Shown: positions 48,227 through 61,585, numbered from the stretch's first letter. The stretch is 64,000 bases of DNA from Epiperipatus broadwayi (GCA_028023455.1 JAQFVV010013316.1:95001-159000); one strand, 5' to 3'. The notes: a model not told the origin generated them from the sequence alone. A program made the numbers and translations.

Positions 48227-49055
48227 AATTTAAAGTTATATCACATTAAATTATTTTGATTTACATTCTTAGATCTAATGTAAAATGGTTTTAATACTAC
48301 TTAAATTCAATAGAATTGGAATTATCAAGTAAAACTTAAAACTTTAATATATGAGCCAAATTACAATAATTAAATCGGTTAAAAAAATACATATAAACAA
48401 ACAAGAATAGGAAGAAGAATCATTAGCACCAAACGATTGATAATCTTGATGATTAATAATTTCAGCTTCATTGTTCCACTAGAGGATGTTTTGGGGAGTC
48501 TATTGTTTTGCAGGGTCTATTTAAAGCTTGTATGTATGTGCATAGGTGTGAGAGTTTGCATGTATGTGTGGATATATGTATTTTTTCAAATTCAATCACT
48601 TATTTAGGGAAGACATTTTAATATCCGTGCACATATTTTAAATCAACTTTACCTCTCACTTTTTGTTGCTATCCCAAAAACAATATTAAAAAATACTTGG
48701 CCCACATCTTGGCGTAGAAGACCAAGTAATAACACTTGAATGTTGTTGATAATAATTTGACAATGCTTATCAACAATTTAGACAATTCATTCTAGAAGCT
48801 CAATTTTAAAGTTGTATTATTATATTTTGAAAATATTCAACTAAATATTTTGGGCATTCATACAGAAAAGGTAATCTATATAATTTAAACGTTGCTTTTA
48901 TTATTGCTTAGCATGTTTTTAATGTGTAAATATCACAATCATAGCATTATTACTTCTTTAGAGTTTTGAGTTTTTAAGTATACTTGATGAATATTTTAAT
49001 ATTTAACAACATTTAAATTAGTTTTATTTGATATTCAAAAGTATTTAAATCCATT
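48227..49055. other. intron sequence, nothing recognised
   Basis: AT-rich. No supported feature. Confidence 0.5.
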
Positions 49056-49059
49056 ACCA

Positions 49060-49910
49060 CTTCTATGAGAGAGGGATGCTTGTGTCTTTTTGTCTCTTGA
49101 GAATCAATCTTTATCTATTGCCAAATCTCTTTAATCTTTTTCATTTTTTGTCTTCCCTCTCAGTGCGTACAATTCCAGCTTTTAATAAATCAAATTTATG
49201 GCCAGATTTTTGCTCATGGTCCATAAATATTGAGGAATATTTAACACTCTATGTACTCTGTTGTATAGGTATTTATTCTGGGCTAGTCTCATTGAGAGGT
49301 TAGTTCTCGATTTCCCATAATATGCAAACTTACTCATAGATTGGTTACTTTGGATTTTGTAGATGATTTGGTGAACAGTTTCTGCAGGCAGTTTATTCTT
49401 CGAATTGTTAACCAGTTTGTTTAGTGATGGGGAGTTCAAAAGCTTATGTTATATTTTTCAGAATATATTCTTTTTAATTTTTGAACCACCTCTGGGATAT
49501 ATGGATGGGTAATCAATGTTTTCATCTCCATAAGTTGAGGCTGTAGAGACGTTTTTTATTTTGCTGTAAAATCTATTAATCATATTAAGAATTTAGTTAT
49601 GATTATGTCTTAGATTATGTAAGTCTTTGACATATGCAACTATGTTATTTTTCTTGTCAGTCTCAAATTTGCACAATTTGTAATTCCTGTATAAAAAACC
49701 TTTCAGTCCAGCGTATTTGTGTGGCATAGGCATTAAAGAAACACTTTAGAATTTCTAGTCTAAAATAAGAATTTTTACTATGAATGTTATTAAGTGGCAT
49801 CAAGCCAATATGGCAATCATATTTCTCCAGAAAGACCTTTTTATCTGTTTGGTTTTTCAATCTTCTCATTTGTAATAATAAAATCCATCTATCTCACCAG
49901 CTAACCTTTT
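49060..49910 (-). mobile_element. Penelope-like element fragment, second family
   Basis: Minus strand, in order: KNQTDKKVFLEKYDCHIGLM (49663-49869), DLHNLRHNHN, YPSIYPRGGSKIKK, then a GIY-YIG-like module VHQIIYKIQSN...KFAYYGKSRTNLSMRL (49182-49439). The GVIYKIxC...FxYYGKT layout is that of Penelope endonucleases. Its wording differs from the element at 44398-45607, so it belongs to another family. Frames are broken and no inverted ends were found. Confidence 0.7.
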
Positions 49911-50485
49911 TTTTTCACTATAAATCTTTCCAAGCTTAATCATTTGGCTAATGAATTAGATGGCTTTATATTATGACCAAAATAAGATAATTTTAACATG
50001 GTCATTTGCATTGCAAATGTTTTTTTTCTGACCATGTTATTTTCAAAGTATTCCCAGCATTATAATCCTTTCCCTATTCTTCTTTAGTACCTGATTTTCA
50101 CATTCACAGAGAGTCACGAATTATCATAGGTCGGTTTGGTAATTCATTTTTTTATTTTTTAATAGTAACTACGTTATTATAATACATATATGCATATTTT
50201 TGTTTTAAACTTCCTTAATAATATGTAATACATTTTGCATGCTTTAGAAGTGTATAATTATTGTTTCTTCGATGTTTTTGGTTTTCTGTTCAGTTTGATG
50301 CATTTTCGGTGCTGTGCTCCAAAATCATAATTGTTTTAACTTCTTTCTGAATGCTGTTTTATATTATGTAAATGAAATAATTTATATATTCCAGCGGCTC
50401 GAAAATTGGATGCTATTAACTCGTTTATTTATTACGTTGTTATTGTTTGTGATGTATCAAACCTCTTTTTATATATATACAGTAT
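49911..50485. other. intron sequence, nothing recognised
   Basis: AT-rich. No supported feature. Confidence 0.5.
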
Positions 50486-50568
50486 ATGTCAAAGCGTTAA
50501 CCGGGCAGCGAACCTGGGTCAGCTGCTTGGAAGGCAGCTATGCTAACCGCTAGGCCACCAACGCTTGA
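50486..50568 (-). mobile_element. tRNA-derived SINE (family A, subfamily 2), minus strand
   Basis: The reverse complement shows CAAGCGTTGGTGGCCTAGCG, GTTAGCATAGCTGCCTTCC, AAGCAGCTGACCCAGG, B box GGTTCGCTGCCCGG and TTTGACATA. It shares the GGTTAGC variant with 27705-27797. It inserted into Penelope-like sequence at 50570-50700. Confidence 0.9.
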
Positions 50569-50569
50569 A

Positions 50570-50700
50570 AAATCTTTTATTTTTCTCTTTCTAGCATCTA
50601 ACTCTACACATATCAGTTTAACAATTTGTGGATCAAACGTGTATATGAATTCGTATTTGCTAAGTTTGCAAACAGAACGAAATAATTTTATATGCAAAAA
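50570..50700 (-). mobile_element. Penelope-like endonuclease C-terminal fragment
   Basis: The minus strand reads KYEFIYTFDPQIVKLICVEL then DARKRKIKDF before the SINE, parallel to KLVCTERHDVKRKVKEAYFI at 39380-39650. Short and truncated. Confidence 0.55.
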
Positions 50701-51163
50701 TTCAATCAGTAAAAAAAAAAAAAAAATTAATTCTCGGAAAAATTATTTTTAAAAGATTTCCTATTCAAAATAAAATAATTTTTTTTGTTATCTAATCAAT
50801 GAAGAAATTAAAGCAAATCATTTCAAATAAAATCAATAACTATTGTCAAGCAGATAAAAAGTCATTTTTTTTTTTCAATAGTCTTCAAAAATAATAATAA
50901 TAAAAACACCTGGACACGTCTAGCCATTGATAACCAATACATTCTCGAACAATTTCATTATATATACTTAATAATCGATATGATGTACAAAACTTCTTTA
51001 AATGCTCTCAAATTAACTTATAATTAGTCAATTCTATCAAAGCATTATTGGAAAGGAATACAGATAAAGAAAATAAACTAATGATGGGAATATTTCAGGT
51101 TAATCAAATGAATTGCTTTAATCAAATCACAAACGGAAAATTGTTGTACAAAAAAGAACGTAC
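50701..51163. other. intron sequence, nothing recognised
   Basis: AT-rich spacer downstream of the 51164-51288 exon. No supported feature. Confidence 0.5.
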
Positions 51164-51288
51164 CAAATACAAGAACCTGATTGGCAGATTTTCGATGTCA
51201 TCGATGTTGTCTAACTGATTGCTGATCATGCTGAGATGTGTCAGTCGTTGGCAGGCCCCGATACCACTTAAATGCGAAATCTGATTAT
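51164..51288 (-). CDS. LRGUK: LRGUK exon: two leucine-rich repeats
   Basis: 125-nt exon. Acceptor TTTAATATGTAG before 51288; donor TTG|GTACGT after 51164, preferred over the earlier CAG|GTTCTT because it keeps the repeat complete. Two bases complete a codon begun in the 61954-62136 exon (C|AT, His), giving LKLNHNQISHLSG across the join. It goes on ACQRLTHLSMISNQLDNIDD and ENLPIRFLYL, ending on a codon boundary. The NQI..LSG and N.L..I.D spacing is that of consecutive LRGUK repeats. The intron to the next exon (19.1 kb) holds most of the window's mobile elements. Confidence 0.9.
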
Positions 51289-51540
51289 CTACATATTAAA
51301 GACATAATATGCTGATCAAAGATGCTGACCGCAGCCAGTTCAATCAAACACAAAAGAAACATTTTTAGACATCATTAAAGTATTAATAAAACAAAGAAAT
51401 AACTCCGTTAATGAATCACAACTACTGAGTTGTGAAAATGAGAAATTACGATCACTAAGAACAATAAAACAATAGTTAAGGAGAACTAAGAATATTTGAT
51501 ATAAGAAATGGAATTATCCAATAGATTGCAAATAATATAT
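51289..51540. other. intron sequence, nothing recognised
   Basis: AT-rich. No supported feature. Confidence 0.5.
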
Positions 51541-51549
51541 ATATATCGT

Positions 51550-51790
51550 ATATGTAAAAAGCCTAGTTTAATAATTAGTGCATTAGCCTTCCGTGCTCAT
51601 AATTTGAAGTTTAAATCTAGGTGAAGCTTGAATTTGGGGGGGGGGATAACTGAGTTTAAATCCAGTTTAGTAATTTTTCAGGTAGGTGCCCTATATCAAT
51701 GTAATCAACTACCTGATCATTGATCAGTAAATGGGTATGCAGTTATTTCTAACTAACAGTTAAAACAAAGTAGAAAAACCATTAAAATAA
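51550..51790 (+). repeat. SINE-like family C repeat with tRNA-like start
   Basis: TTAGTGCATTAGCCTTCC followed by GAAGTTTAAATCTAGGTG resembles decayed A- and B-box regions. The tail (AGTAAATGGGTATGCAGTTA) resembles 17640-17700. A G run at 51636-51645 interrupts it. Confidence 0.5.
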
Positions 51791-51799
51791 TGCCCAACA

Positions 51800-52224
51800 C
51801 AGGTGACTGGAATAGTTTTGTGAATAATCTTCTTCAGCATTTCTTCCTCTGAGAAGGATTTCCGAAGAGATCTTCGACTTTTAGCAGACTAGTTAAGCTG
51901 TCTGGAATGTGGGTGTGTGTATATATACATATAAAAGAAATGTGAAAATATTTAAAACATCAATTAAAAAGAATCAAATATCTGAAATTCTATAAACTGT
52001 TTTTGGAAAAAGAATTAATAATGATACAATAAAATATAACTGAAATAATAAAAAAATGAGAATAAAAATTTCAAAAGTAAAAAACATCTTGTATTGAAAG
52101 AAAAGTTATTGGTGCTGATATAGTACGCGCTCGGCGGCCATTTTGAATTTGAAAACAGCCAAAAACACTGCTGGCACATGCAAGCGATAAATGTCATCGA
52201 CTAGAAACACTCATTTTTTAAATG
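51800..52224. other. intron sequence, nothing recognised
   Basis: A GC-richer patch at 51820-51915 may be a repeat remnant. No feature is assignable. Confidence 0.4.
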
Positions 52225-53612
52225 AAGAAGTGAGAGGCATGCAATTATATCTATGAAAAAGGGAAAAGCTTCAGAAAATAACAGAATTATTAAAAATAAC
52301 AGAGGCGACATAGAAAAATTATTAGCAAAATACTATACTCCAAATATTTACGTAAATGATAGGATCTACCAAATGACTGGAAGATGAAATAGTAATACTG
52401 ATGTCTAAGAAAGGTGTTAAAGAAGATATTAGAAATTAAGATCTACCAGTTTTCTATCAATTCTATACTAAATCTTTAGCAGAATAAATAAGAACCAGCA
52501 AACTTTGGATTCAAGCTAATACAAAGAATAAGTTGAATCCAAAAATGATTTTAGTACAGAAAATCATATCCAAGTAAAAAAACCAACGAGTATGTGCTGC
52601 TGTTAAGCTTTGGATTATTGACTATGAAAAGGCTTTTGATTCTATAAACATTTCTGCAGTGACTAAAGCTTTAAAACATTAAAATATAGAGCCAGGATTA
52701 AATTACATAGAGATACAAAGATTAACATTGATAAGACTGGATGAGAGAGTGATTCTATATCTCCAACATTTTTTATAAGAGTTACACCATAAGTATTTTG
52801 TGGATTAAATGGAAAATTACAACAATAAAAAATTATTGACATGATTTAAGTCATTTAAATTTTCAGATAATATGGTTGTTTTTGAAAATGTTTCAGATCT
52901 TGAAAAAATACTGCAAGAATTATCAGATGAAAATAAGGAATTAGGACTGAAGACAAAGATTTAAAAAATTCAGATTATGTTTAAGTAATTTTCTTGCAAG
53001 AAACAAAAATAAAAATTGATAATAATGAATTACAAATTCTCTGGTAAGATTACAAATATAGATGGAAATATAAAGAATAACAATAAATCATAGAATTAAA
53101 CTTAACTTGGATAGAATTCTTTTGGTAGAAATAATATTAAAAAGAAATATACCTATGTGTTTGAAAAGAAAGGTTTTTAATAGATATGTTTTTCCAGTTC
53201 TTAATTATGAATCTGAGACAAATACTTAACAAACAAACAATACTAAGACTTCAAACTGCATAAGAAAGTACAGAGAAATGAATGTTGGGAGTAAGAAGAA
53301 GGAGCTGAAAGCAAAATACTTGGGTGAGAGATTTAACAGATATCACAGACATCATTAAAACAAATAAGAGTCTAAAATGGAGCCTGAGCTAGAATATTTC
53401 TAGAAGAGATAATAATAAATGTTCAGTTGAAGTCTTAAACTGGATTCCAAGAAATTGTAAGAGACCTGAAAGAGATTACATATGAGATGATAAATGAAAT
53501 AAGAAAGTTTATTGACATGATGTTGAAAAATGCTATGAATCAGAAAGCTGGATTTGAAGAAACCTTCATCCTGCCATATATCAATAAGGGTATAAACTAT
53601 TGATGATAACTA
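52225..53612 (+). mobile_element. RTE-like LINE, heavily decayed
   Basis: Reads in broken frames: KGKASENNRIIKNN, DWKMK, DYEKAFDSI near 52620, then a region parallel to the YLG...GNI part of 47565-47891, and VLNYESET. It ends IDKGIN-like sequence with TTGATGATAAC. Covers RT through the C-terminus. More diverged than the copies at 40076 and 47554. Confidence 0.75.
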
Positions 53613-54214
53613 CATATATAAATATATAATTTCTTTAAAACTTCTTTTAATAGTAAAAGTACTTGAAATATTAGTTTGAATTGTATGAAGTTATTATAAA
53701 TAGTTTTATGGACTTAAATCTACATAACAACTTGGGTTTGAAATAAAAAATGATAACCTTTACTTCAATAAAACCCAAAATAAAAGAGCCAATATATAGA
53801 TCAATAGAGAAAACTTGTTTAGCCTCAGATTAATCAATTAATTATTGGAACATCAAAAGATAAAAGTCATCTTTATTTACAAAAATATAATCTTTAGTTT
53901 TATTGTTTATTAATTAAATATCTACCAAAATATCTTATTCAATATATTGAAAAGAATTATTTATTCTCATCTTTTAAGAAAGTTAATTATTACATTTGTT
54001 AAAACAATTACATTCCTTAAGTGATAATATCAAAATTCCAAACATTTTTAATAAGAATATGAATATTTATAGGTTGTTAGGGATAGTTGTAAAAGAGATA
54101 AAAGTATAGGAAAAAGAGTAAAATAAATATTAATAATTCTCCCTCTCTTTCTTTAATAATTATATTTAACTTTTAAAAATTAACAAGAGATAAATAAGTT
54201 AAATTTTATGTAAC

Positions 54215-54290
54215 ATAGAGGTCCCTACCTTCGCATTTTCAAGCACACATGCTTAAAGATTTATTGCCTTAGTAAGTATTATTTATGCAA
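54215..54290 (+). repeat. half copy of the 30-kb foldback MITE
   Basis: GAGGTCCCTACCTTCGCATT...GCCTTAGTAAGTATTATTTA matches one arm of 30206-30290. The other arm is absent. Confidence 0.75.
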
Positions 54291-57200
54291 TGTTTATCAC
54301 TTTTTAAAAGAAAAGAGGAAAAAAATAAGATTCTATCTTTTTTTAAAGATTGCCATTTTTAATTAATTAAAGTTTTTTTTCTTTTTTCATTATCTCTCTA
54401 AAACAAAATGTAATGTTTTTCAAATAAAAGTAAAATTAAAGGATTTTCTTGTTTCTAATAATTAAAAAGAAAAAATAATTACAGAGGGTTTTTTCACTAA
54501 TTAGTGGTACTTAAAATTTTTAATTTTTTAATTAAATAAAAAAAGAGGAAAATAACCTCCCAATTAATCCAAGTTTAATGCTACCACATAATGAAATCAT
54601 GTGATTGAATGAATAACAAGATTAATCCAAAAATTTAAATAGGTAGTAGGTTAAAGCAGTAGACTTCAGTGTCTAGTCAGTAATAGTCAGTATGGATCCA
54701 ACTGTGGACAGGAGAAAAGTAATAGCACTTCAGCTGTGAAAAGTGTAATGAAAAGTTCAATTTTTAGTCTGAATTAAAATTAACATCATTACTAATTGTT
54801 AAAAATGTTTTTTGAAATAAATTTGAAGAAAAGACACATACTAAGCTTTAAGCTAAAAGCTGAGCATTATCTATCCAACATGTAATTGGTTTACTAAAAG
54901 AAAATGTAGAATAATACCCTTGAAAGAAATTTGCAATAAGCCTTATGTATTTATCCAAAAACATAACTGTTTCAGTTTGTGTCAACTTGATCTGAAAATA
55001 TGTGTTAATATAAAAATTATACTGGTAAATGCAGACTGTTAATCTGACTGCAAATTATTATATGTTGTAATGTATAAATTTAGCCTGTGTTCACCTGATC
55101 TGTACATTATTACATTGTAAAATGGATACATTTAACCTATGATAATCTATTCTGGAAATCTTGGTTAATTTGGAAATTAATATTATAATTATTAACTGAA
55201 AACTAGAACCTACAAAAATAAATTAATGACAAACTTTTAATGAAAATCATGGATAAATTAATCTTGTGTTAACTTACATTGGAAAATAATATAATGTTAA
55301 ATTGAATATTAGAAATTACAAGAAGAAAAAACTAACATGAAAAAACTGAAACTTATAACTGCAAACTAACTAAAAAATAAAATTCATGATAAAATAAGAT
55401 ATTGTAGTGATCACATCTACATTTTCAAATAATTTTTAATATTAGAAATAATAGGAATAATTTTGACTTATTTTTGTTGTTGTTGAAACATTTTTAAAGA
55501 TAATCCTATTAATAATTGATTATAATGAATAGACTTTTTAGTGGTTTTGTTCTAAATATTTTTCCCTTCAAAAATGTCAAAGGGTGTGAGACATTTTCAT
55601 TTTTTATAAAAAAAGGGGAAGAAGGTTTAAGCTAGTCTTAAATATTGTTTTCTTATTGTAAAATGTTTTCAGATTTAATTATTTAAAAGAGGGGATAACT
55701 AAATGAAAGTAAATTTTAATTCATTTAATAATAAAAGTCAACTGGATAATATTATTTGCTATATAAAATCATGTATTTTTTATAGAATGTGTTAGATTTG
55801 GAATTGTCATATTATATTTTTAAAAATTTTCTTATTTATTATTTAAGGTTATTAAATAATTGTTAAAAAATAGTAGTTTCTGAATTTTTTGTGTGATAAT
55901 GTATTTATTCCTTCAGCTATCTGTTCTATGAATTGGCAGGTTGTGTGACTTGATTCCATAATAGCATCATGCTTAAAAGAATTTGTAAGATAGATATAGC
56001 TTATACATTTATATTTTCTTTTGTTCACAATCATAATTCCTGGAGTCTTTCTAATCTTGATCTAGAAATAATGGTTGTTATATGTATGTGGAATATATGT
56101 TTGTGTTTGGATATCCAGATGGTTGTATGGATAGCACAAAGATTAATACATTTTTAAAGTCCATTTACCATGTTTTATTTGTACAAATTAGAAATTAGTT
56201 TTAGTTGGCCTGTATATTCATAATAGTATATAACAGAACATTGGTGATAATCACAATGTATAAGGATTCTATAATTTTTTATTATGTTTGGAGTATATAA
56301 TGTAATTTTTTCTGAGTATATATGGTTATAATTAATATATATTTGGTAACATATTTATGCTAATTATTTGTAAGATATGAAGAAAAATAATTTGTGTAGG
56401 AATAACTAAATATAGTTTTAAAAAAATTAGGTAAATGAATTGTAAAAAAAATAATAAAGGGAAAAATGTTAATATATAGTAATTTAATTTATAACAACAC
56501 AGATCAGAAATAAGTGTATATATTATTGATGTAGTTGAGTTTATTTATGGCATAAAATTAATTAAGAGATTTAATTATAGAGATGTGTAAAAAAATAATA
56601 AGATAAATTTTAGTGTAGAATTAAAAAAAAAATTTATAAGTAGGAGGCAATATACAATCCTTGGTTAGATTTTAAAATGGTATTGTTAAAGAAAAGAATA
56701 TATATTTTTCATGGTTTATATGTTATTATCTGAGACAATCAAATGGTATTTATTTTTCTTTGAGGTTATTGTAGATACATCAGAGCACAACAATAATATT
56801 TGAAATTTATTTTTTAAACAATATAATAGATAATTTATTACATTAAAATTAATATCTTGTTGTAAAAGCTTACATCAATTTAGAAATATATATTTTGATA
56901 AGTTTTTACATTAATATTCTGTTTATTTATATTATTGAATCATTTAACAACAAGAGACCTAAACAAATAAATAATAAGTTATGCTTTCATATATGTGTGT
57001 GGTTATGTAATTTGTATGTATGTTTAGATTAGGGAATACATTTTGAATCATGTATATTTTAAAATAATTATTATGAGAGGTATATGAAGAGGTAAATACT
57101 TTGTTAATCAAATAAATGTAATAAATTTTAGGTATTTATCTTGTTATTTAATTTCTAATTTCATAAGAAGAAAATTGAAAATCATTGTATTATTTTTTTC

Positions 57201-59680
57201 AAAATATGTTTATTTTAAAATTGAAAGAAAATATTTTATTTAGGAACATCGGCGTGTTTGTAGAAACTAGTTCAGTAAAATAATGTCTTGATATATTGAT
57301 AGAGGTAAATTTGAGTAGGTCAGTGAATATTGTAACTAAATTGATGACATAAATATTACATCCATGAACAAGTCTACAAAAGTCTCTGTAATATGAGTCA
57401 AAGTTCTCTTGTTTTATATCATTTTTTAGTTGACATACTGTGTTTGTGGTAAATAGAAATTTAAAGTGATAAATATATTTTAAAATGTTTGATTTGAATT
57501 TTGAAATGGAATGCTAAGTGGGAAATAACATTTACTCTAAAAGACAGTCTTATGTTAGGATACTTATTGCAACAACTAAAAAAAAAGAACATTCTAAGAA
57601 GTTATAAAATGCATATGACTTATTGCATTGATTAATGACCACATGCACCTACTGTGTGCCAATGAATATCTTATAAAATGTTTTGAAAAAAGGATAATGA
57701 TTTGGATTTAGTAAAAATAATGATCTATTTTAAAAGGGATAAAAAGGAAACAATATGCATATTATTCTGTTATTAAAATGTAAACTTGCTAAAATTTATC
57801 AAGGATTACTTATTTTAATGAACTTTGTAAACTTATAAAGAATCAACTCTTGGGATTATTATAATTTGTAAATATTACTGTTTCATGGATCTCCTTTGTG
57901 TTACAACTTAATCAAGAAACTTCAGGATAATTGAACCATGTGTATAGACATTATTTAATATTTTACCGTTATTTAATTAACAGGTTGTATGTTTTAATTA
58001 TCTACTAGCTATTTGTTTTATATTATTAAGTTAGTTAAGGTACGTATATGCCTGTAGTACACCATATATAAAATAATCATAAAGAACATTTTAATAATTT
58101 GAAATAGGAATTTAAGTAATTATAATAAACTTTTATTTAATAACTGCTTTTTGTTTGTTTATTAAATGATTTTAAATATAAAAAAAATTGAAGAAGTAAA
58201 TATAATAATAAGTTGTTTATTATTTGGGATAAATAATTGGAGTGATTTGTAAAGAATACTTATAATAAATTAATTATTTTATTTGTGATATGAATGATTG
58301 ATAAGCAAATGATAAGATTGATATATGTAGTTTTTTTAGTATATATTATTTTATTTTAAATAATAACAATAAACCCTTAAACCTTGTGCAATTGGTTTTA
58401 TTGTCTTAGTAATTGTTTATCATATATAATATAGTGAAATAATATATTCTTTTGGAATATATTTCATTGAGGTATAAATTAAGAAAATGTATAGAAAGAA
58501 ATCTTATTAATTTGGAAGTATGATGTCATTGATATATTTAAAATATTCCATTGTTATTGTTATGATCTAAAGACATTATTCGCCCTCTTTATAAATAATT
58601 TTGTTAAACAGAAAGTCAATTGTTGAATTTAAAGTAGTAATTGGAAAGAATTGATAATTATTTGTTTTTTTTAAATAAATATTTTAAAATAAATTATAGA
58701 TTTATTTATTGTACAATAGGCAAGTAGCCAAGAATGATCTCTTTTAAAGAAAACTGTTTAATCACACGAATAGGATCATTGTGCTGTAAAATGAAAAGAA
58801 AACATTGGATTTGAAACTCCCATGATGAATTTGTAAATAAATAGCTTTTATGCCAAGAATTTGGAAACCAAGACTTAAATGGATAATCTATTCCTTCATC
58901 TTTTCATCTATCATAAATAGAATCACTTTATAACTATCAACTGCTGCCAAAAATGTCACAATTCTGTCTACTGTTTATTATTTACTATTTCAAATGAAGC
59001 AACATAATAGAGGAAACATTGTTTACTATATCTTTCAATTTGAAAAACATTAAAATTTTCTTCTGGTAAATAAGTTAAAATTGCAAAACAATCTATAAAC
59101 CTTTATTAAATATTTTAAAATTTATAATAAATTGTTTTTCACATATATATTGTGCCAATATTAATTATTTATGAATTGCCAATTCTTAAATATAGCACCA
59201 ATTGGTTAATTAATAGGTCTTTACTTTTAAAACTATAAATACTTGCTAGGTTAGGAGAATATTTTTTTAAATGTTTTTTGTTGTTGTTGGTCATTGTACT
59301 TTCTGCATAAACAACAGAGGGGGGAAACTAAAATTTCACCTTTTATTAGTTTACAAATTATGCAAATGTTAATCTCTTTACTAGTGCAATATTAATTCAA
59401 AATAAATATATTACTTATATATATATATATTACTTTTACATTTCTATATCCTTGCCCATTTAAACATATATGCATACTTTTCTTAAAACATGCCTTAGAC
59501 TTAATTTTCTATTACGTTAACATATGTGGAGTTCTATGGAAGAAATGTAATGAAGAGGGGAGGATCAGAACTTTAGTTTATGTTAAAACTTAAAGTTATT
59601 TTATAATAATCCCTTTTAAATTACATTTAGTAAATCTGATCATACCATTATCTATAATGTTATTACTATAGGTTATAAGC
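54291..59680. other. long intron stretch, nothing recognised
   Basis: About 5.4 kb of very AT-rich DNA with no coding frame above noise. A weak tRNA-like phrase lies at 54650-54720 (GGTTAAAGCAGTAGACTTCA). This is the largest repeat-poor block in the window. Confidence 0.5.

Positions 59681-59682
<2 letters not shown>

Positions 59683-59760
<78 letters not shown>
59683..59760. repeat. TA microsatellite
   Basis: Two long TA runs separated by ATAACA, directly after AAGCTTAA. Confidence 0.95.
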
Positions 59761-59762
<2 letters not shown>

Positions 59763-59861
59763 TCCATACAACATGTTGTTAGCATGGGCTATTATTCCTT
59801 ATTATTAAGCTTTATCTAGAAATGTGCATCAGAATGCTTGCATTGTCTCATCTTCATTTTA

Positions 59862-60142
59862 GGTCATAATCGGGGCAATAAATGACCCTGAACCATCCAC
59901 TCGCATAATGACAGCAATGCATAGGATAATTCTGGCAAAGTTTGGCCCATTGCAACTTCATCCAAGACCCTCAACTCCAGAAACAAATTCCATGAAATAT
60001 GAGTGTGGCAAATCAGCCTATTCTTCTTTCAAAATGATAAAGCACTTCCAAGAAATGGATCTGCAAATCTTATTCGGCCATTATGCTAACACCGAACACA
60101 ATTATATTATATTCCTCCTTTTTTTTAAAAACTTAAACCTAT
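59862..60142 (+). other. orphan coding-like island
   Basis: A segment visibly richer in GC than the kilobases on each side. After a plausible acceptor (CTTCATTTTAG) the plus strand is open from 59862 to 60141: GAINDPEPSTRIMTAMHRII, then FGPLQLHPRPSTPETN and KMIKHFQEMDLQ. No domain is recognised, and no donor or partner exon was found. It could be an exon of a gene on the plus strand, a retrocopy scrap or an element remnant. Confidence 0.3.
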
Positions 60143-61079
60143 AAATATCTATGTTTGATGTTATGGTCTAACTAAACATATTTCACAAACTAAGTAACTT
60201 TCCATAAATATGTTGCTTAATGACTCTAGAGCTAATAATTTATAAAAACACTCCACATATGTTAATCATGCAAATAAAGTAAATAAATCTTTATTAAATA
60301 GATTTCCATATAGAATAAACTTATGATAACTTGGTCAGTTAATTAACTGACAATTATGTAACTCCTCCTGGGATGAGTCAAGGTTATGTTTCTCTTCTGT
60401 AACTCTGGCGATTTATCATGTTTGTACACTATATAACTGTACTAGACTAATTATTGAAATATCATAATGCTGCATCAAAAGTACTAATAATATAAACTTA
60501 TCTGTAAATACCTATTTTAAAGTGCGAATAAGCACAATATAACTTATTGAAATATGAGGCTAATAACTATTAATATATCTCAAATGTATAAATTTCTGAT
60601 TTCTATTTATGTTCATTATTAAATCTAATCTTAAAATCAAACCTCTCTGATCATTGCTAATCCTTTATTTAACTTGTTTAGTTAAATTTTAAAATAGTTA
60701 TTAAAGTATAAATGTTATGATTTGTAGAGTTAAAAGATCCTACTAAGGTTAAGCATATATGCTTGTCTAAATCAATGAATACACACACCTGCTATGATTT
60801 TCCCATGAGTCTCTTTGTTTCTCTGCTGTGGGGGGTCAACCAGCGATAAATTAAATAATCTACTATCATCATCATTGCTGCTCATATGTAATTGAATCTG
60901 AAATAGGGCAGAGTTCATGAGTGTTCCTGACATATGTATCTCACACATGATTGGACTCGAAGTACTTGTGTTGAGATTCTAGATCGAGTTGAGTGAGTAT
61001 GTAAACTGACCAATACAATATATATTACTTAAATAATAAGTGTGATAATGCTCAAGGCTGAATGGGTTTATAAGTAACC
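60143..61079. other. intron sequence, nothing recognised
   Basis: AT-rich, with a GC-richer patch at 60800-61000 of unknown origin. No feature is supported. Confidence 0.45.
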
Positions 61080-61480
61080 ACTAGAAACAAGTCAACACTT
61101 AGATAATCTCAATATAGATAATAATTAACAATCACACACTGTTGTCAAGGCAACCTCCTTTGAACACTTAATACTTTAAGTGCAATTTGAAAATTATAAT
61201 TGCAATTTGTAATGTTATAATTGACTATTTATTAGTCTGCATTCAGAACAACTTATATTTACCTGTTTAATGAGATTTATTTAAGCTTCTTTGTATTAAT
61301 AATTTCAATCTCTTTGGTCAAGTTGCAGTCTTTAATGTCTATATAAATATATGGGATCATTAATAAAAGTGGGATTTCATTTTATTTTAGAGATTCCATC
61401 TTTATTGTTAAAAGGAGATTGCCTTGACAACAGTTTGTGATTGTTGATTGTTAACTGTATTGAGATTGTCTAAGTGTTGC
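61080..61480. repeat. family G inverted repeat
   Basis: The left arm at about 61085-61160 (CAACACTTAGATAATCTCAA...GTTGTCAAGGCAACC) is inverted at about 61410-61480 (GGAGATTGCCTTGACAACAG...GTCTAAGTGTTG). The loop is AT-rich. The right arm is related to 24880-25240 and 28085-28380. Confidence 0.75.
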
Positions 61481-61491
61481 CTTTTTGTTAA

Positions 61492-61494
61492 TGG

Positions 61495-61528
<34 letters not shown>

Positions 61529-61542
61529 CCATATATATAAAG

Positions 61543-61576
<34 letters not shown>

Positions 61577-61585
61577 CTTTAGTTG
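61492..61585. repeat. two adjacent TA-cored palindromes
   Basis: ATGGTTATAT...ATATAACCAT and, 10 bp on, AAAGCAATAT...ATATTGCTTT. Each is a TA run with unique inverted flanks, the same layout as 26925-27030. Confidence 0.9.
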
